From Streptomyces sp. NBC_01750 (GTDB taxonomy: Bacteria; Actinomycetota; Actinomycetes; Streptomycetales; Streptomycetaceae): a stretch of 64,000 bases of DNA. The translations under genes were made by a program, and so were the position numbers. The notes beneath the pieces were generated by a model that saw only the letters and a list, made by a program, of their open reading frames with translations, was not told the origin of the DNA and did no database searches. Shown here piece after piece: positions 52,752 to 63,580 of the stretch (the stretch's first letter is position 1; each line of letters starts with the position of its first letter). The stretch lies in the NCBI RefSeq assembly GCF_035918095.1, contig NZ_CP109137.1:992001-1056000 (forward strand), given 5' to 3'.

Positions 52752-53218
52752 CGTCGGCCCTTCGCGTCGTCTGCGCCGTCGCTGAGGAGGTCGGCCAGGT
52801 CCCGGACGACCAGGTCCGCGCCGTGCCGGAGCAGAGCTGCCCCGCTGTCGGGCTCCGGGGTGCGATCCACACCCGCCACCGGGCCGAAACCCCCGCGTCG
52901 GTCCGCCTTCACCCCGGCGAGTGCATCCTCGACCACCGCGGTGCGGCAGGCGGGCGTACCGAGCCGCATCCCGCGTGCGGCGAGAAACGAGGCGGCGCCG
53001 TCCATCCGGGGCCTGCCGTCCACATACCGCGGACAGTCCTCGCGCGGGTCGAACGGGCGCCTCGGATCGGGGTCGGAGGGCGGGTGGTCCCGCAGACAGG
53101 TGTCGAAAGCGGTCTTCCGGGCCGAGGCGTGCGGTCGCGCGGAGTCGGTGATCACTCCGTCGGTGTCGAAGACCACCGCTTCCACGGCGCTCAATGCGGC
53201 AATCACGGGCTCACGCAC
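52451..53218 (-). pseudogene. HAD-type beta-phosphoglucomutase remnant with internal deletion and lost stop
   Basis: GTG at 53218 overlaps the end of the universal stress protein gene. Motif I VVFDTDGVITDSA and the GH65-associated segment REDCPRYVDGRPRMDGAASF are present, then FLAARGMRLG jumps directly to ACRTAVVEDALAGVKADRRG (motif IV). About 90-100 residues, carrying motifs II and III and most of the cap, are missing. The normal end (HGADLVVRDLADLL) is reached near 52787, but the frame continues without a stop into the GH65 gene until 52451. Neither folding nor catalysis is expected. Confidence 0.75.
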
Positions 53219-54086
53219 GCTGAGGTACGACTGCAACGGGGCAGGCGGCGTGATGAAGCGCTGTGTGGGCCAGTCGGCCCAGCTGGAGCCCGAAGTGCCC
53301 CTGACGGCGCTCGGCTCCCACGATCAGAAGGTCCGCGTCGCCCGAACGCTCGAGCAGCACCTTGCGGGCCGGACCCTCCACGGTGGCCCGGCTCACCCGG
53401 ACGGCGGGGTGGTCGCCCGCAGCCCTGCCCAGTGCCTCGTCGAGCAAGGTGGCGGCTCTCATCTCGTGGAGCTTCGCCGCGTCCGAGGCGCGCAGGCGTT
53501 GTTCGGCGCTCTCGTGCGCGGGGCGGCGCCATGCGTGTACGGCATCGAGGGTGCAGCCGCGCGCCTCGGCCTCGCGGAAGGCGAAGCCCACCGCGCTGGA
53601 GCCTGCCGTGAGGTCACCGACGCCCAGGAGGATCCGCTTGTGGGTACCCGACAGGGCAGCCTTGTCCCCGCGTACGACGATCACCGGGCAGTGGGCACGT
53701 GCCGCCACCGCCAGACTCACCGAACCGAGCAGCAGACCCGCGAGGTCCCCGCGGCCACGTGATCCGATGACGACCGCGAAGGCGTTGTACCCCTCATGCA
53801 GCAGTGCGGTCACCGCCTCCTCGGGCAGCACCTCGGTGGACACCTTCACATCCGGGTTGCGCCGACGGACGCGCTCCTCGGCGGTATCGACGATGTTGTC
53901 CGCGAGCACCTGCTCGGAGGGGCGGTCGAGGCTGTACGAAGGCGTCTCACCTTCGTAACGCTCCCAGAGGAACGCGTGCACCAGCCGGAGGGGAGTTCCA
54001 TGGCGTGCGGCCTCGTCCACCGCCCAGTCCACAGCCCCGAGGCTGGATTCCGATCCGTCCACGCCCACGACAAGGGGCAGCTCCAT
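53211..54086 (-). CDS. Universal stress protein, tandem UspA domains
   Basis: 291 aa from ATG at 54086. Two Usp domains: residues about 3-140 (PLVVGVDGSESSLGAVDWAV, with ATP-binding GSRGRGDLAGLLLGSVSLAV) and about 150-290 (KRILLGVGDLTAGSSAVGFA; VGAERRQGHFGLQLGRLAHTA). Both carry the GxxG-x9-GS-type phosphate-binding pattern, so they probably bind ATP. Cytoplasmic stress or dormancy protein. The 3' end overlaps the HAD remnant by eight bases. Confidence 0.93.
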   Translation of the reverse strand: MELPLVVGVDGSESSLGAVDWAVDEAARHGTPLRLVHAFLWERYEGETPSYSLDRPSEQVLADNIVDTAEERVRRRNPDVKVSTEVLPEEAVTALLHEGYNAFAVVIGSRGRGDLAGLLLGSVSLAVAARAHCPVIVVRGDKAALSGTHKRILLGVGDLTAGSSAVGFAFREAEARGCTLDAVHAWRRPAHESAEQRLRASDAAKLHEMRAATLLDEALGRAAGDHPAVRVSRATVEGPARKVLLERSGDADLLIVGAERRQGHFGLQLGRLAHTALHHAACPVAVVPQRA

Positions 54087-54434
54087 CGTCCCCACCACCT
54101 TTCATCCGGCTGATTGGAGGCGTTCCTGTTGTCAGTCCCACTTGCGCGGGGCGGCGAGGAGGCGCTTCGGCACCCGTACGGGGCATTCGCCCCACATGCC
54201 TCGCCGTCCCGCGGGCATGCCCCTGGAAAGGCAGGCCACGGCACAGGGCCTCCCTGTCCACTCAACATCCAGGCGGAGTGCCGCGCACCTGCCGGGCTTC
54301 CCCCGGAACCGGGCCTCAGTGCCCTACTGCGCCGACAGGGGCGACGAACCCGCTCGGGAGCCGGCCGGCCCGTGCGACGCGCCCGCTTCAGGTGGAGGCT
54401 GGAGTCGGGCAGCGCCGCCGCTGCCCGACGGAGC

Positions 54435-54462
54435 GTCGTGGATCACCGGTCGTGGATCACCG
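54435..54462. repeat. 14-bp tandem duplication next to an RBS
   Basis: GTCGTGGATCACCG repeated twice without gap, ending just at the GAGGGA that serves as RBS for the gene at 54478. Confidence 0.85.
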
Positions 54463-54477
54463 AGGGAAGTGCTGAGC

Positions 54478-55209
54478 ATGCCGGACAATGAGCCAGGGGA
54501 CTCGCCCAACCCGCAGTCCAGGCCGACAGGGGGCGATATCGGCCGACGGGTGGCACAGCGCCGTGAGGAGATCGGACTCACCCGTGAGGACGTCGCTCTG
54601 CGCGCAGGATCGGCACCCGGATACCTCCAGTACATCGAAGAACGGGCCGTCACACCCGGCATTGGCTTCCTGCTGCGTCTGGCCAACGCCCTCGAAACCA
54701 CGGTGGCCGACCTGACCGGGGGCGGCGCGGATCTGCCACCGGGAGCCGGCCGGGCGGGGGAACACCCGGAGCTGGTGGAAATGACCGTCGAAGAGTGCCG
54801 TGAACAGTTGTCGACGCATGGCGTGGGCAGGGTGGCTGTCTCCACCGCGGACGGACCCGCCATTATTCCGGTCAACTACCTCGTCATGGACGACATGGTG
54901 GCGTACAGAACGGCCCCCGATGCCGTTCCCGCTGCCGCCGCGGACACCGAGGTCGCGTTCGAGGTGGACCACATCGACGATGCGCTGAGTCAGGGCTGGA
55001 GCGTTCTCGCGGTCGGCCCCGCACATGTCGTCACCGACCCCGAAGCCGTGCGCCATCTGGAGGAAAAGGCACACACCACCCCATGGGCGGGAGGTGACCG
55101 CGACCTGTGGGTGACCATCACGCCCAGCCGCCTCACGGGCCGCCGGATCCACGTCAGGCAGACCCATGCGCCTTCCTCGGACGCAGACCCGGAGGCTTCC
55201 GCGTCCTGA
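54478..55209 (+). CDS. XRE-type HTH protein fused to a pyridoxamine 5'-phosphate oxidase-like domain
   Basis: 243 aa. ATG at 54478 with GAGGGA upstream. N-terminal helix-turn-helix about residues 20-80 (RRVAQRREEIGLTREDVALR, then GYLQYIEERAVTPG). C-terminal FMN-binding PNPOx/DUF family fold about 105-225 (LSTHGVGRVAVSTADGPAII, PVNYLVMDDMVAYRT). This HTH-PNPOx fusion is common in Streptomyces, and a redox- or flavin-responsive regulator is the usual guess. Divergent from the stress protein gene, which suits a role in stress response. Confidence 0.9.
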   Translation: MPDNEPGDSPNPQSRPTGGDIGRRVAQRREEIGLTREDVALRAGSAPGYLQYIEERAVTPGIGFLLRLANALETTVADLTGGGADLPPGAGRAGEHPELVEMTVEECREQLSTHGVGRVAVSTADGPAIIPVNYLVMDDMVAYRTAPDAVPAAAADTEVAFEVDHIDDALSQGWSVLAVGPAHVVTDPEAVRHLEEKAHTTPWAGGDRDLWVTITPSRLTGRRIHVRQTHAPSSDADPEASAS

Positions 55210-55642
55210 CACAGCTGGAGGCAGTGCTCGGCGGGACCAGCGGTCCGCCGGCACGGGACCTCGCCTTTGGAGCCGTCGGCAAGGCATGAATGCCCGCCGC
55301 CGCACGGCGCCGGATCGAGCCAGAGGGTTTCACGGGCTTCATCGGGCCACGGGACCGGCCAGCGACGGCTACCCCTGAGACGCGTTGCGGACAAGAGGCC
55401 GTCGCCCGCGGTCGCGGTTGGTCCGAACCTGACTGATCGTCATCCCCCCTGCCCACCCGGCAAGTTCGGCGGATACTTCGAGCCCATCAGGTCGATCGTC
55501 CCGGACTATTGACTCTGAGTGTGATAGTCGCGATTCTCGTCGCACCGCTTGCACCGGCCATGACAATCCATCCCGGGGACGGACATGGCCCGGACGGCGT
55601 CGGCTCCTCGACCGCACCATCCGCTCACCGAAGGCATGAGTG
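55210..55642. other. 433-bp gap with a candidate promoter
   Basis: No gene. A plausible vegetative promoter lies at 55509-55537: TTGACT, 17 bases, GATTCT, about 105 bp before the start at 55643. Confidence 0.5.
55509..55537 (+). promoter_or_regulatory. Candidate sigma-70-type promoter for the secreted amidohydrolase
   Basis: -35 TTGACT (55509-55514), 17-bp spacer, -10 GATTCT (55532-55537). Unsupported by data beyond consensus match and position. Confidence 0.35.
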
Positions 55643-57712
55643 ATGACCATGACTCGACACCCGCACCGCAGACGAAGGCAAAGGCCCATCGCGGTTCTGT
55701 CGTTGCTTCTCACCGTGGTGGCCATGGTCCTCGGCACAGCGCCCAGTTCATCGGCCGAGTCCGGCTGGTGGACCCCGGCCGCACGACCCGCGCCCGACTC
55801 CCAGATCAATGTCACGGGCGAGCCCTTCAAGGGGACCGACTCCCAGGGCCAGGTACGGGGCTTCGTCGACGCGCACAACCACCTGATGTCCAACGAGGCC
55901 TTCGGCGGCCGGCTCATCTGCGGCAAGCCGTTCTCCGAACTGGGCGTCGCCGACGCGCTCAAGGACTGTCCCGAGCACTACCCCGACGGCTCGCTCGCGA
56001 TCTTCGACTTCATCACCAAGGGCGGGGACGGCAAGCACGACCCCAACGGATGGCCGACGTTCAAGGACTGGCCGGCGCATGACTCACTGACCCACCAGCA
56101 GAACTACTACGCCTGGGTCGAACGGACCTGGCGCAGCGGCCAGCGGGTGCTCGTCAACGACCTCGTCACCAACGGCGTGATCTGCTCGGTCTACTTCTTC
56201 AAGGACCGCAGCTGCGACGAGATGACCTCCATCCGTCTGCAGGCACAGAAGACGTACGACATGCAGGCCTTCATAGACAAGATGTACGGCGGCCCCGGCA
56301 AGGGCTGGTTCAGGATCGTCACCGACTCCGCGCAGGCCCGCGAGGTCATCCAGCAGGGCAAGCTGGCCGTCGTTCTGGGGGTCGAGACCTCCGAGCCGTT
56401 CGGCTGCAAGCAGATCCTGGACATCGCGCAGTGCGGCAAGGACGACATCGACCGCGGTCTGGACGAGCTGCACAAGCTGGGCGTACGCAGCATGTTCCTG
56501 TGCCACAAGTTCGACAACGCCCTGTGCGGGGTCCGCTTCGACGGAGGCACCCTCGGCACCGCGATCAACGTCGGTCAGTTCCTGTCGACCGGTACCTTCT
56601 GGAAGACGGAGAAGTGCGCAGGCCCGCAGCACGACAACCCGATCGGCATCGCACCGGCGCCCGAGGCGGAGAAGAAACTCCCGCAGGGCGTGCAGGTCCC
56701 GTCGTACGCCGCGGACGCGCAGTGCAACACCCGCGGCCTCACCGAGCTCGGCGAATACGCCGTGCGCGGCATGATGAAACGCAAGATGATGCTGGAGATC
56801 GACCACATGGGCGTCAAGGCCGCGGGTCAGGCCTTCGACATCCTCGAGTCCGAGTCGTACCCCGGTGTGATCTCCTCGCACAGCTGGATGGACCTCAACT
56901 GGACCGAGCGGGTCTACCGTCTCGGCGGCTTCGTCGCCCAGTACATGCACGGCGCCGAGGGGTTCAGCGCGGAGGCGAATCGGACGAAGGCGCTGCGCGA
57001 CAAGTACAACGTCGGCTATGGCTACGGCACTGACATGAACGGAGTCGGCGGCTGGCCGGGCCCCCGCGGCGCGGACACCCCGAACCCGGTTCGGTACCCG
57101 TTCCGCAGCGCCGACGGCAGCGCCGTCATCGACAGACAGACCACCGGCGAGCGCACCTGGGACATCAACACCGACGGCGCCGCGCACTACGGTCTGGTCC
57201 CGGACTGGCTGGAGGACATACGGATCGTCGGCGGCAAGGGTGTTGTGGACGACCTCTTCCGGGGCGCCGAGTCCTACCTCGACACCTGGAAGGCGTCCGA
57301 GAACCACAAGGCCGGGGTGAACCTTGCCGCAGGCTCGTCCGCCTCGGCCAGCTCGTCGGAGTGGAGCCTGTTCACGAGTTACGCACCCGACAGGGCCGTG
57401 GACGGCAACGCGGGCACCCGCTGGGCGAGCGACTGGAGTGACGACCAGTGGCTCCGGATCGACCTCGGGGCACCGAACCTGATCAAGCGCGTCACCCTCG
57501 ACTGGGAGCGCGCCTACGGGAAGGCATACCGCATCGAGGTCTCCACCGACGGCACGAACTGGCAGTCTGTGTGGTCCACGACCGCCGGTGACGGCGGCCT
57601 GGACACGGCACAGTTCGCCGGCACGTCAGCCCGATACGTACGCGTCCACGGGCTGGAGCGCGGCACCAAATGGGGCTATTCCCTCCACGAAGTCGGCGTC
57701 TACAGCAGCTGA
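55643..57712 (+). CDS. Secreted metal-dependent amidohydrolase-like protein with C-terminal discoidin (F5/8C) domain
   Basis: 689 aa. ATG at 55643 (GAAGG upstream; a GTG one codon earlier is possible). Basic N-terminus RHPHRRRRQRP then a hydrophobic signal core, cleaved near SSAES (about residue 39). Catalytic part resembles the metallo-dependent hydrolase/membrane-dipeptidase superfamily: GFVDAHNHLMSNEAFGG (HxH), LAVVLGVETSEPFGC, MMLEIDHMGVKAAG, VISSHSWMD and YGYGTDMNGVGG (Asp). The C-terminal about 130 residues (SSASASSSEWSLFTSYAPDR, WASDWSDDQWLRIDLGAPNL, YVRVHGLERGTKWGYSLHEV) are an F5/8 type C sugar-binding module. Probably acts on an extracellular peptide or glycan; substrate unknown. 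Confidence 0.85.
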   Translation: MTMTRHPHRRRRQRPIAVLSLLLTVVAMVLGTAPSSSAESGWWTPAARPAPDSQINVTGEPFKGTDSQGQVRGFVDAHNHLMSNEAFGGRLICGKPFSELGVADALKDCPEHYPDGSLAIFDFITKGGDGKHDPNGWPTFKDWPAHDSLTHQQNYYAWVERTWRSGQRVLVNDLVTNGVICSVYFFKDRSCDEMTSIRLQAQKTYDMQAFIDKMYGGPGKGWFRIVTDSAQAREVIQQGKLAVVLGVETSEPFGCKQILDIAQCGKDDIDRGLDELHKLGVRSMFLCHKFDNALCGVRFDGGTLGTAINVGQFLSTGTFWKTEKCAGPQHDNPIGIAPAPEAEKKLPQGVQVPSYAADAQCNTRGLTELGEYAVRGMMKRKMMLEIDHMGVKAAGQAFDILESESYPGVISSHSWMDLNWTERVYRLGGFVAQYMHGAEGFSAEANRTKALRDKYNVGYGYGTDMNGVGGWPGPRGADTPNPVRYPFRSADGSAVIDRQTTGERTWDINTDGAAHYGLVPDWLEDIRIVGGKGVVDDLFRGAESYLDTWKASENHKAGVNLAAGSSASASSSEWSLFTSYAPDRAVDGNAGTRWASDWSDDQWLRIDLGAPNLIKRVTLDWERAYGKAYRIEVSTDGTNWQSVWSTTAGDGGLDTAQFAGTSARYVRVHGLERGTKWGYSLHEVGVYSS

Positions 57713-57732
57713 CGCCACCGATGGAGCGCCCA

Positions 57733-57783
57733 GGGGCCGGGGCCGGCCGGATCAGCTCTCCTGATCCGGCCGGCCCCGGCCCC
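57733..57783 (+). terminator. Perfect 23-bp hairpin after the amidohydrolase gene
   Basis: Arms at 57733-57755 and 57761-57783 (GGGGCCGGGGCC...GATCAG and its exact complement) around the loop CTCTC, 20 bp after the stop. Confidence 0.9.
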
Positions 57784-57818
57784 ATGCCCCGGCGCGGTAC
57801 AAGAACGAAGGGAACCAC

Positions 57819-58439
57819 ATGGCACGGATGCCGTCGGCCGAGCGGCGCCGACAGCTGATCGAGGCAGCCATCCGCGCGATGACCCGCGACGGTGTCTCCA
57901 GGACGACGACCCGGTCCATCGCCGCGGAAGCGGGCGTCTCACTGAGCGTCTTCCACTACTGCTTCGACTCCAAGCAGGCCCTGCTCGAATCCGTCATCAC
58001 GGCGATCACCGATCACTACGTCACGGTGGTGAAGGAAGCGATCCGGCCGAAGGCCACCCTTCGGGAGACCATCCGGGCGGGATTCCAGGCCTACTGGGAC
58101 CATGTGTCCGCCAACCCGGGGGAGCACATGCTCACTTACGAACTCACGCAGTACGCCCTGCGCCAGCCGGGGTTCGACCATCTGGCACGACGGCAGTACG
58201 AGCTCTACTCCGACACCTACACCGAACTGATCGAACAGCTTCGTCGCAGCATGAAGTTCGAACTCCGCGTACCTGTCCCCGTGCTGGCCCGCTATCTGGC
58301 CGTCATGACCGACGGACTGACCCTGAACTTCCTCGTTCTCGGCGACGACGCAGCGGCGGCGGACATCCTCGACACGATCGCCGACCAGGTCGTCAACCTC
58401 GTCCGCGACGACGTCAGGTCGTCGCCCCCGTCGCCCTGA
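57819..58439 (+). CDS. TetR family transcriptional regulator
   Basis: 206 aa. N-terminal HTH about residues 8-55: RRRQLIEAAIRAMTRDGVSR, TTTRSIAAEAGVSLSVFHYC and FDSKQALL. The C-terminal ligand domain is BetI-like (TetR_C_6 style: EHMLTYELTQYALRQPGFDH). ATG at 57819 with GAAGGGAA upstream. Follows a strong terminator, so it has its own transcript. Its 3' end overlaps the convergent phosphatase by 26 bases. Target unknown; the adjacent amidohydrolase is one candidate. Confidence 0.92.
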   Translation: MARMPSAERRRQLIEAAIRAMTRDGVSRTTTRSIAAEAGVSLSVFHYCFDSKQALLESVITAITDHYVTVVKEAIRPKATLRETIRAGFQAYWDHVSANPGEHMLTYELTQYALRQPGFDHLARRQYELYSDTYTELIEQLRRSMKFELRVPVPVLARYLAVMTDGLTLNFLVLGDDAAAADILDTIADQVVNLVRDDVRSSPPSP

Positions 58440-60528
58440 CATTCCCGTGTTGCCGGGCGTCGGGGGTGCCGATGCGTGCGATGAGCAGGGCGATGTCGTC
58501 GTCGGCGGAGGCGGGGGCGAGATGGCTGAGCAGGGTGTCGCACAGGTCGGCCAGCGGTGTGGTGCCGCTGAGCAGCTGGGTGAGTTCGGTCAGACGCTCG
58601 TCGATGTCGCGGCCTCGGGCTTCGATGAGGCCGTCGGTGTACAGGACGAGAAGGCTGCCCGGGGCCAGGGCCACCTCGGTAGTGGTGAACTCGACGCCTC
58701 CGACGCCCAGCGGTACTCCCGCAGGCAGTCGCAGCAGGTGCGCGGTGCCGTCGGGGGCGACGACGGCGGGCGGCGGGTGACCGGCGCGAGTGACCTGGCA
58801 GATGCCCGTGCGCGGGTCGCAGACGGCGTAGAGGAAGGTGGCAAGCAGGGGGTCGGAGAGGTCGGCAAGGGCGGCCTCCATGTGGTGCAGGAGCTCGACG
58901 GCGGGAAGGTCGAGACGGGCCAGCGCCCGCACGGAGCTGGACAACCGCCCCATGGCGGCTGCAGCGGCGGTGCCGTGGCCCATCACGTCCCCGATCAGCA
59001 ACGCGGCCTTCCCGTCACGGAGCGCGATGACGTCGTACCAGTCGCCGCCGACCTCGTTGACGTCACTGGCCGGCAGGTAACGGTGGGCGATCTCGAACCC
59101 CGGCGGCGGCGTCACATGCTGCGGCAGCATGCTGCGTTGCAGGATCACGGCGGTGTCATGCTCCCGGCTGTACATGCGGGCGTTGTCGACGCACACCGCC
59201 GCACGGGCGGCCAGGTCGCCGGCCAGCGCGACATCGGCGGAATCGAAGGGTCTGGCCGTGCCGACGCGGCAGAAGGACGCCACGCCCAGCACCACGCCAC
59301 GGGCGAGCATGGGCGCCATCATGAACGAGTGCACGCCCATCTGCAGCAGCCGTTCGGGCTTGTCGGTGTGGCGGGCCGCACCCGCTACCGCCCTGTTGTC
59401 CAAATGGGCGATCAGAAAGGGCTGTCGCTGGACGAGGGCCTGGGTGTAGGGGGCGGTAGCCGGGAATGACAGAGTCCGGCCCAGCGGAGCCAGCACATCG
59501 GCGACCGGCGAGCCGCTGAGAGGTGCCTTGCCCAGGCGGCGCAGCGTGGCGCCACCGACCAGCCCGACGCCGGGTGCGGCTCCGGCGGCGACTGTTTCGA
59601 GCACATCGACGATGACCACGTCGGCCAGGTCCGGCACCGCCACTTCGGCCAGCTCCTGCGCGGTGCGTTCCAGCTCCAGTGTCGTCCCGATCCGGACGCT
59701 GGCGTCGTTCAGCAGAGCGAGCCTGCGGCGGCCGGCTTCCGCCTCTGCCTGGGCCTGCTCCTGGGCAGTGATGTCGATGATCGACGCGGTGACCCCGATC
59801 GGCCGGCCGTGGGCATCCTCCAGACGGACGAACGAGCACGACCACACCAGGTCGCGGTCCGGGTCGGCCGGTGTCCGTCCGATGCGGCGGAAGTCCAGCA
59901 CTGCCTCCCCGCTCGCCAGGACCCGGCGCATCACCTCCTCCATCTCCCCGGTATTCACCTCCGGCAGCACCTGCGCCAGACGACGGCCCACATGAGCCGC
60001 CTCCCGGACCCCGTTCATCGCTTGCAAGGCCGGGTTGACCTGCAAGAACCGAAGCTGCGTGTCGAACACCGCGATCCCTACCGGAGAGCGGGCGAACAAC
60101 CCGTCCCACACCGCCGACGCCCCGCGCACCCGGCGGGCACCGGCGGCGTCGGCCGCGAAAACCAGCACCCCAGGGCTGCGATCACCGCCCGGGACCGGAC
60201 ATGCCCAGATCTCCAGCTCCAGCGGGTGCCCATCCCGGTGCCACGCCGTGACCACACCCATCACACCGTGCCCCGCGGCAGCCGCCTCCCACAGAGACCG
60301 GCCAAGGCTCCGGTCAGCGCCCGGATGCATCAGCTCCACCACATGCCGGCCAACGACCTCCGGCGCCCGGTAACCCAGCAGCTCCTGCGCCACCGGATCC
60401 CACCGCACGATCCGGCCGTCGGCTCCGGTTGCCACCAGCGCCACCGGCAGCACACCCAGCCACCCGCCGGCACCTGTGCCCGCACCAGCGGAGTCGGTCA
60501 GCTCCTCGATCGGCATGTCATCACTCAT
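58414..60528 (-). CDS. PAS-PAS-GAF-SpoIIE PP2C-type serine phosphatase (second copy)
   Basis: 704 aa. PAS 1 about residues 25-130 (GVLPVALVATGADGRIVRWD), PAS 2 about 145-260 (VGIAVFDTQLRFLQVNPALQ), GAF about 285-440 (HSFMMAPMLARGVVLGVASF), SpoIIE domain about 460-690 (EVGGDWYDVIALRDGKAALL, GDVMGHGTAAAAAMGR, TRAGHPPPAVV, LLVLYTDGLIEARG). Shares the PAS-linker motif GRTPADPDR and domain order with the protein at 27172, so the two are paralogues. Likely acts in a partner-switching sigma-factor pathway. Confidence 0.93.
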   Translation of the reverse strand: MSDDMPIEELTDSAGAGTGAGGWLGVLPVALVATGADGRIVRWDPVAQELLGYRAPEVVGRHVVELMHPGADRSLGRSLWEAAAAGHGVMGVVTAWHRDGHPLELEIWACPVPGGDRSPGVLVFAADAAGARRVRGASAVWDGLFARSPVGIAVFDTQLRFLQVNPALQAMNGVREAAHVGRRLAQVLPEVNTGEMEEVMRRVLASGEAVLDFRRIGRTPADPDRDLVWSCSFVRLEDAHGRPIGVTASIIDITAQEQAQAEAEAGRRRLALLNDASVRIGTTLELERTAQELAEVAVPDLADVVIVDVLETVAAGAAPGVGLVGGATLRRLGKAPLSGSPVADVLAPLGRTLSFPATAPYTQALVQRQPFLIAHLDNRAVAGAARHTDKPERLLQMGVHSFMMAPMLARGVVLGVASFCRVGTARPFDSADVALAGDLAARAAVCVDNARMYSREHDTAVILQRSMLPQHVTPPPGFEIAHRYLPASDVNEVGGDWYDVIALRDGKAALLIGDVMGHGTAAAAAMGRLSSSVRALARLDLPAVELLHHMEAALADLSDPLLATFLYAVCDPRTGICQVTRAGHPPPAVVAPDGTAHLLRLPAGVPLGVGGVEFTTTEVALAPGSLLVLYTDGLIEARGRDIDERLTELTQLLSGTTPLADLCDTLLSHLAPASADDDIALLIARIGTPDARQHGNVRATGATT

Positions 60529-60724
60529 CGCCGGACCTCACGCCAGCAGGGGACCCTCCCAGTATCAGCCTCCGCACGCGGCAGGGCACGGACAGTGAGC
60601 CGATAGACCTGCTCCTGTCCCCCGTGCGGCCGGAGCCCGTTTCGATACGCTGCACGGGCCATCGGCATCCACACCTCACAGCGGTATGCGCAGGATTTCT
60701 CCCCGTACTCACCGGAGTCTTGAG

Positions 60725-61072
60725 ATGTACGTTCGCCGGATCGTTCCCAATGTCCAGTCGGAAGCTCTTGAGGAGAGCTCGGAGTTCTACAGCCTTCTGG
60801 GGTTCGAGGAAGTCATGAACCACGGGTGGATCATGACGCTTGCCTCCACCGACAACCCAGCGGTCCAGGTGAGCCTGATGACCAGCGACAAGACGGCCCC
60901 CGTCGCGCCGGACATGAGCATCGAGGTCGAGGACGTGGACGCGGCCTACGCCATCATGCAGACGCGCGGTATGGAGATCGTCCACCCGCTCACCGACGAG
61001 GAGTGGGGAGTCCGCCGCTTCTTCGTCCGTGACCCGAGCGGCCTTGTGGTGAACGTCCTCAGCCACAGCTGA
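60725..61072 (+). CDS. VOC (glyoxalase/bleomycin resistance-like) superfamily protein
   Basis: 115 aa single VOC domain. ATG at 60725, starting MYVRRIVPNVQSEALEESSE. Contains FYSLLGFEEVMNHGWIMTLA, VEDVDAAYAIMQTRGMEIVH and RRFFVRDPSGLVVNVLSHS, the paired beta-alpha-beta-beta-beta modules of this fold. Metal ligands are not obvious. Function unknown. It lies between the phosphatase (divergent) and katG (convergent). Confidence 0.9.
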   Translation: MYVRRIVPNVQSEALEESSEFYSLLGFEEVMNHGWIMTLASTDNPAVQVSLMTSDKTAPVAPDMSIEVEDVDAAYAIMQTRGMEIVHPLTDEEWGVRRFFVRDPSGLVVNVLSHS

Positions 61073-61274
61073 GGGGCGGGTGCCCGGAATCCGGCTTCCC
61101 GGGCGCGACAAGCCCCGCCGGGAGCCCGCAGACAGCCCGCGGGCATCTGCGTACGGTCCGGGCTGTGAGGGGCGGCAGGTAGCGGGTACCGCTCACCGGC
61201 GCGCGCCCCGCCCGACCGCGACCCTCTCCACGTCGTGCCGGAGGCGGACGACGTCGAGGTCCTTCGGACTGAGG

Positions 61275-61310
61275 ACGTCCAGGCCGGCCGGCGCGGGCCG
61301 GCCTGGACGT
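61275..61310 (-). terminator. Hairpin terminator of katG
   Basis: Perfect 14-bp arms ACGTCCAGGCCGGC and GCCGGCCTGGACGT around an 8-base loop, five bases beyond the katG stop. Confidence 0.88.
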
Positions 61311-61315
61311 GATGA

Positions 61316-63571
<2,256 letters not shown>

Positions 63572-63580
63572 TCACGGTGC

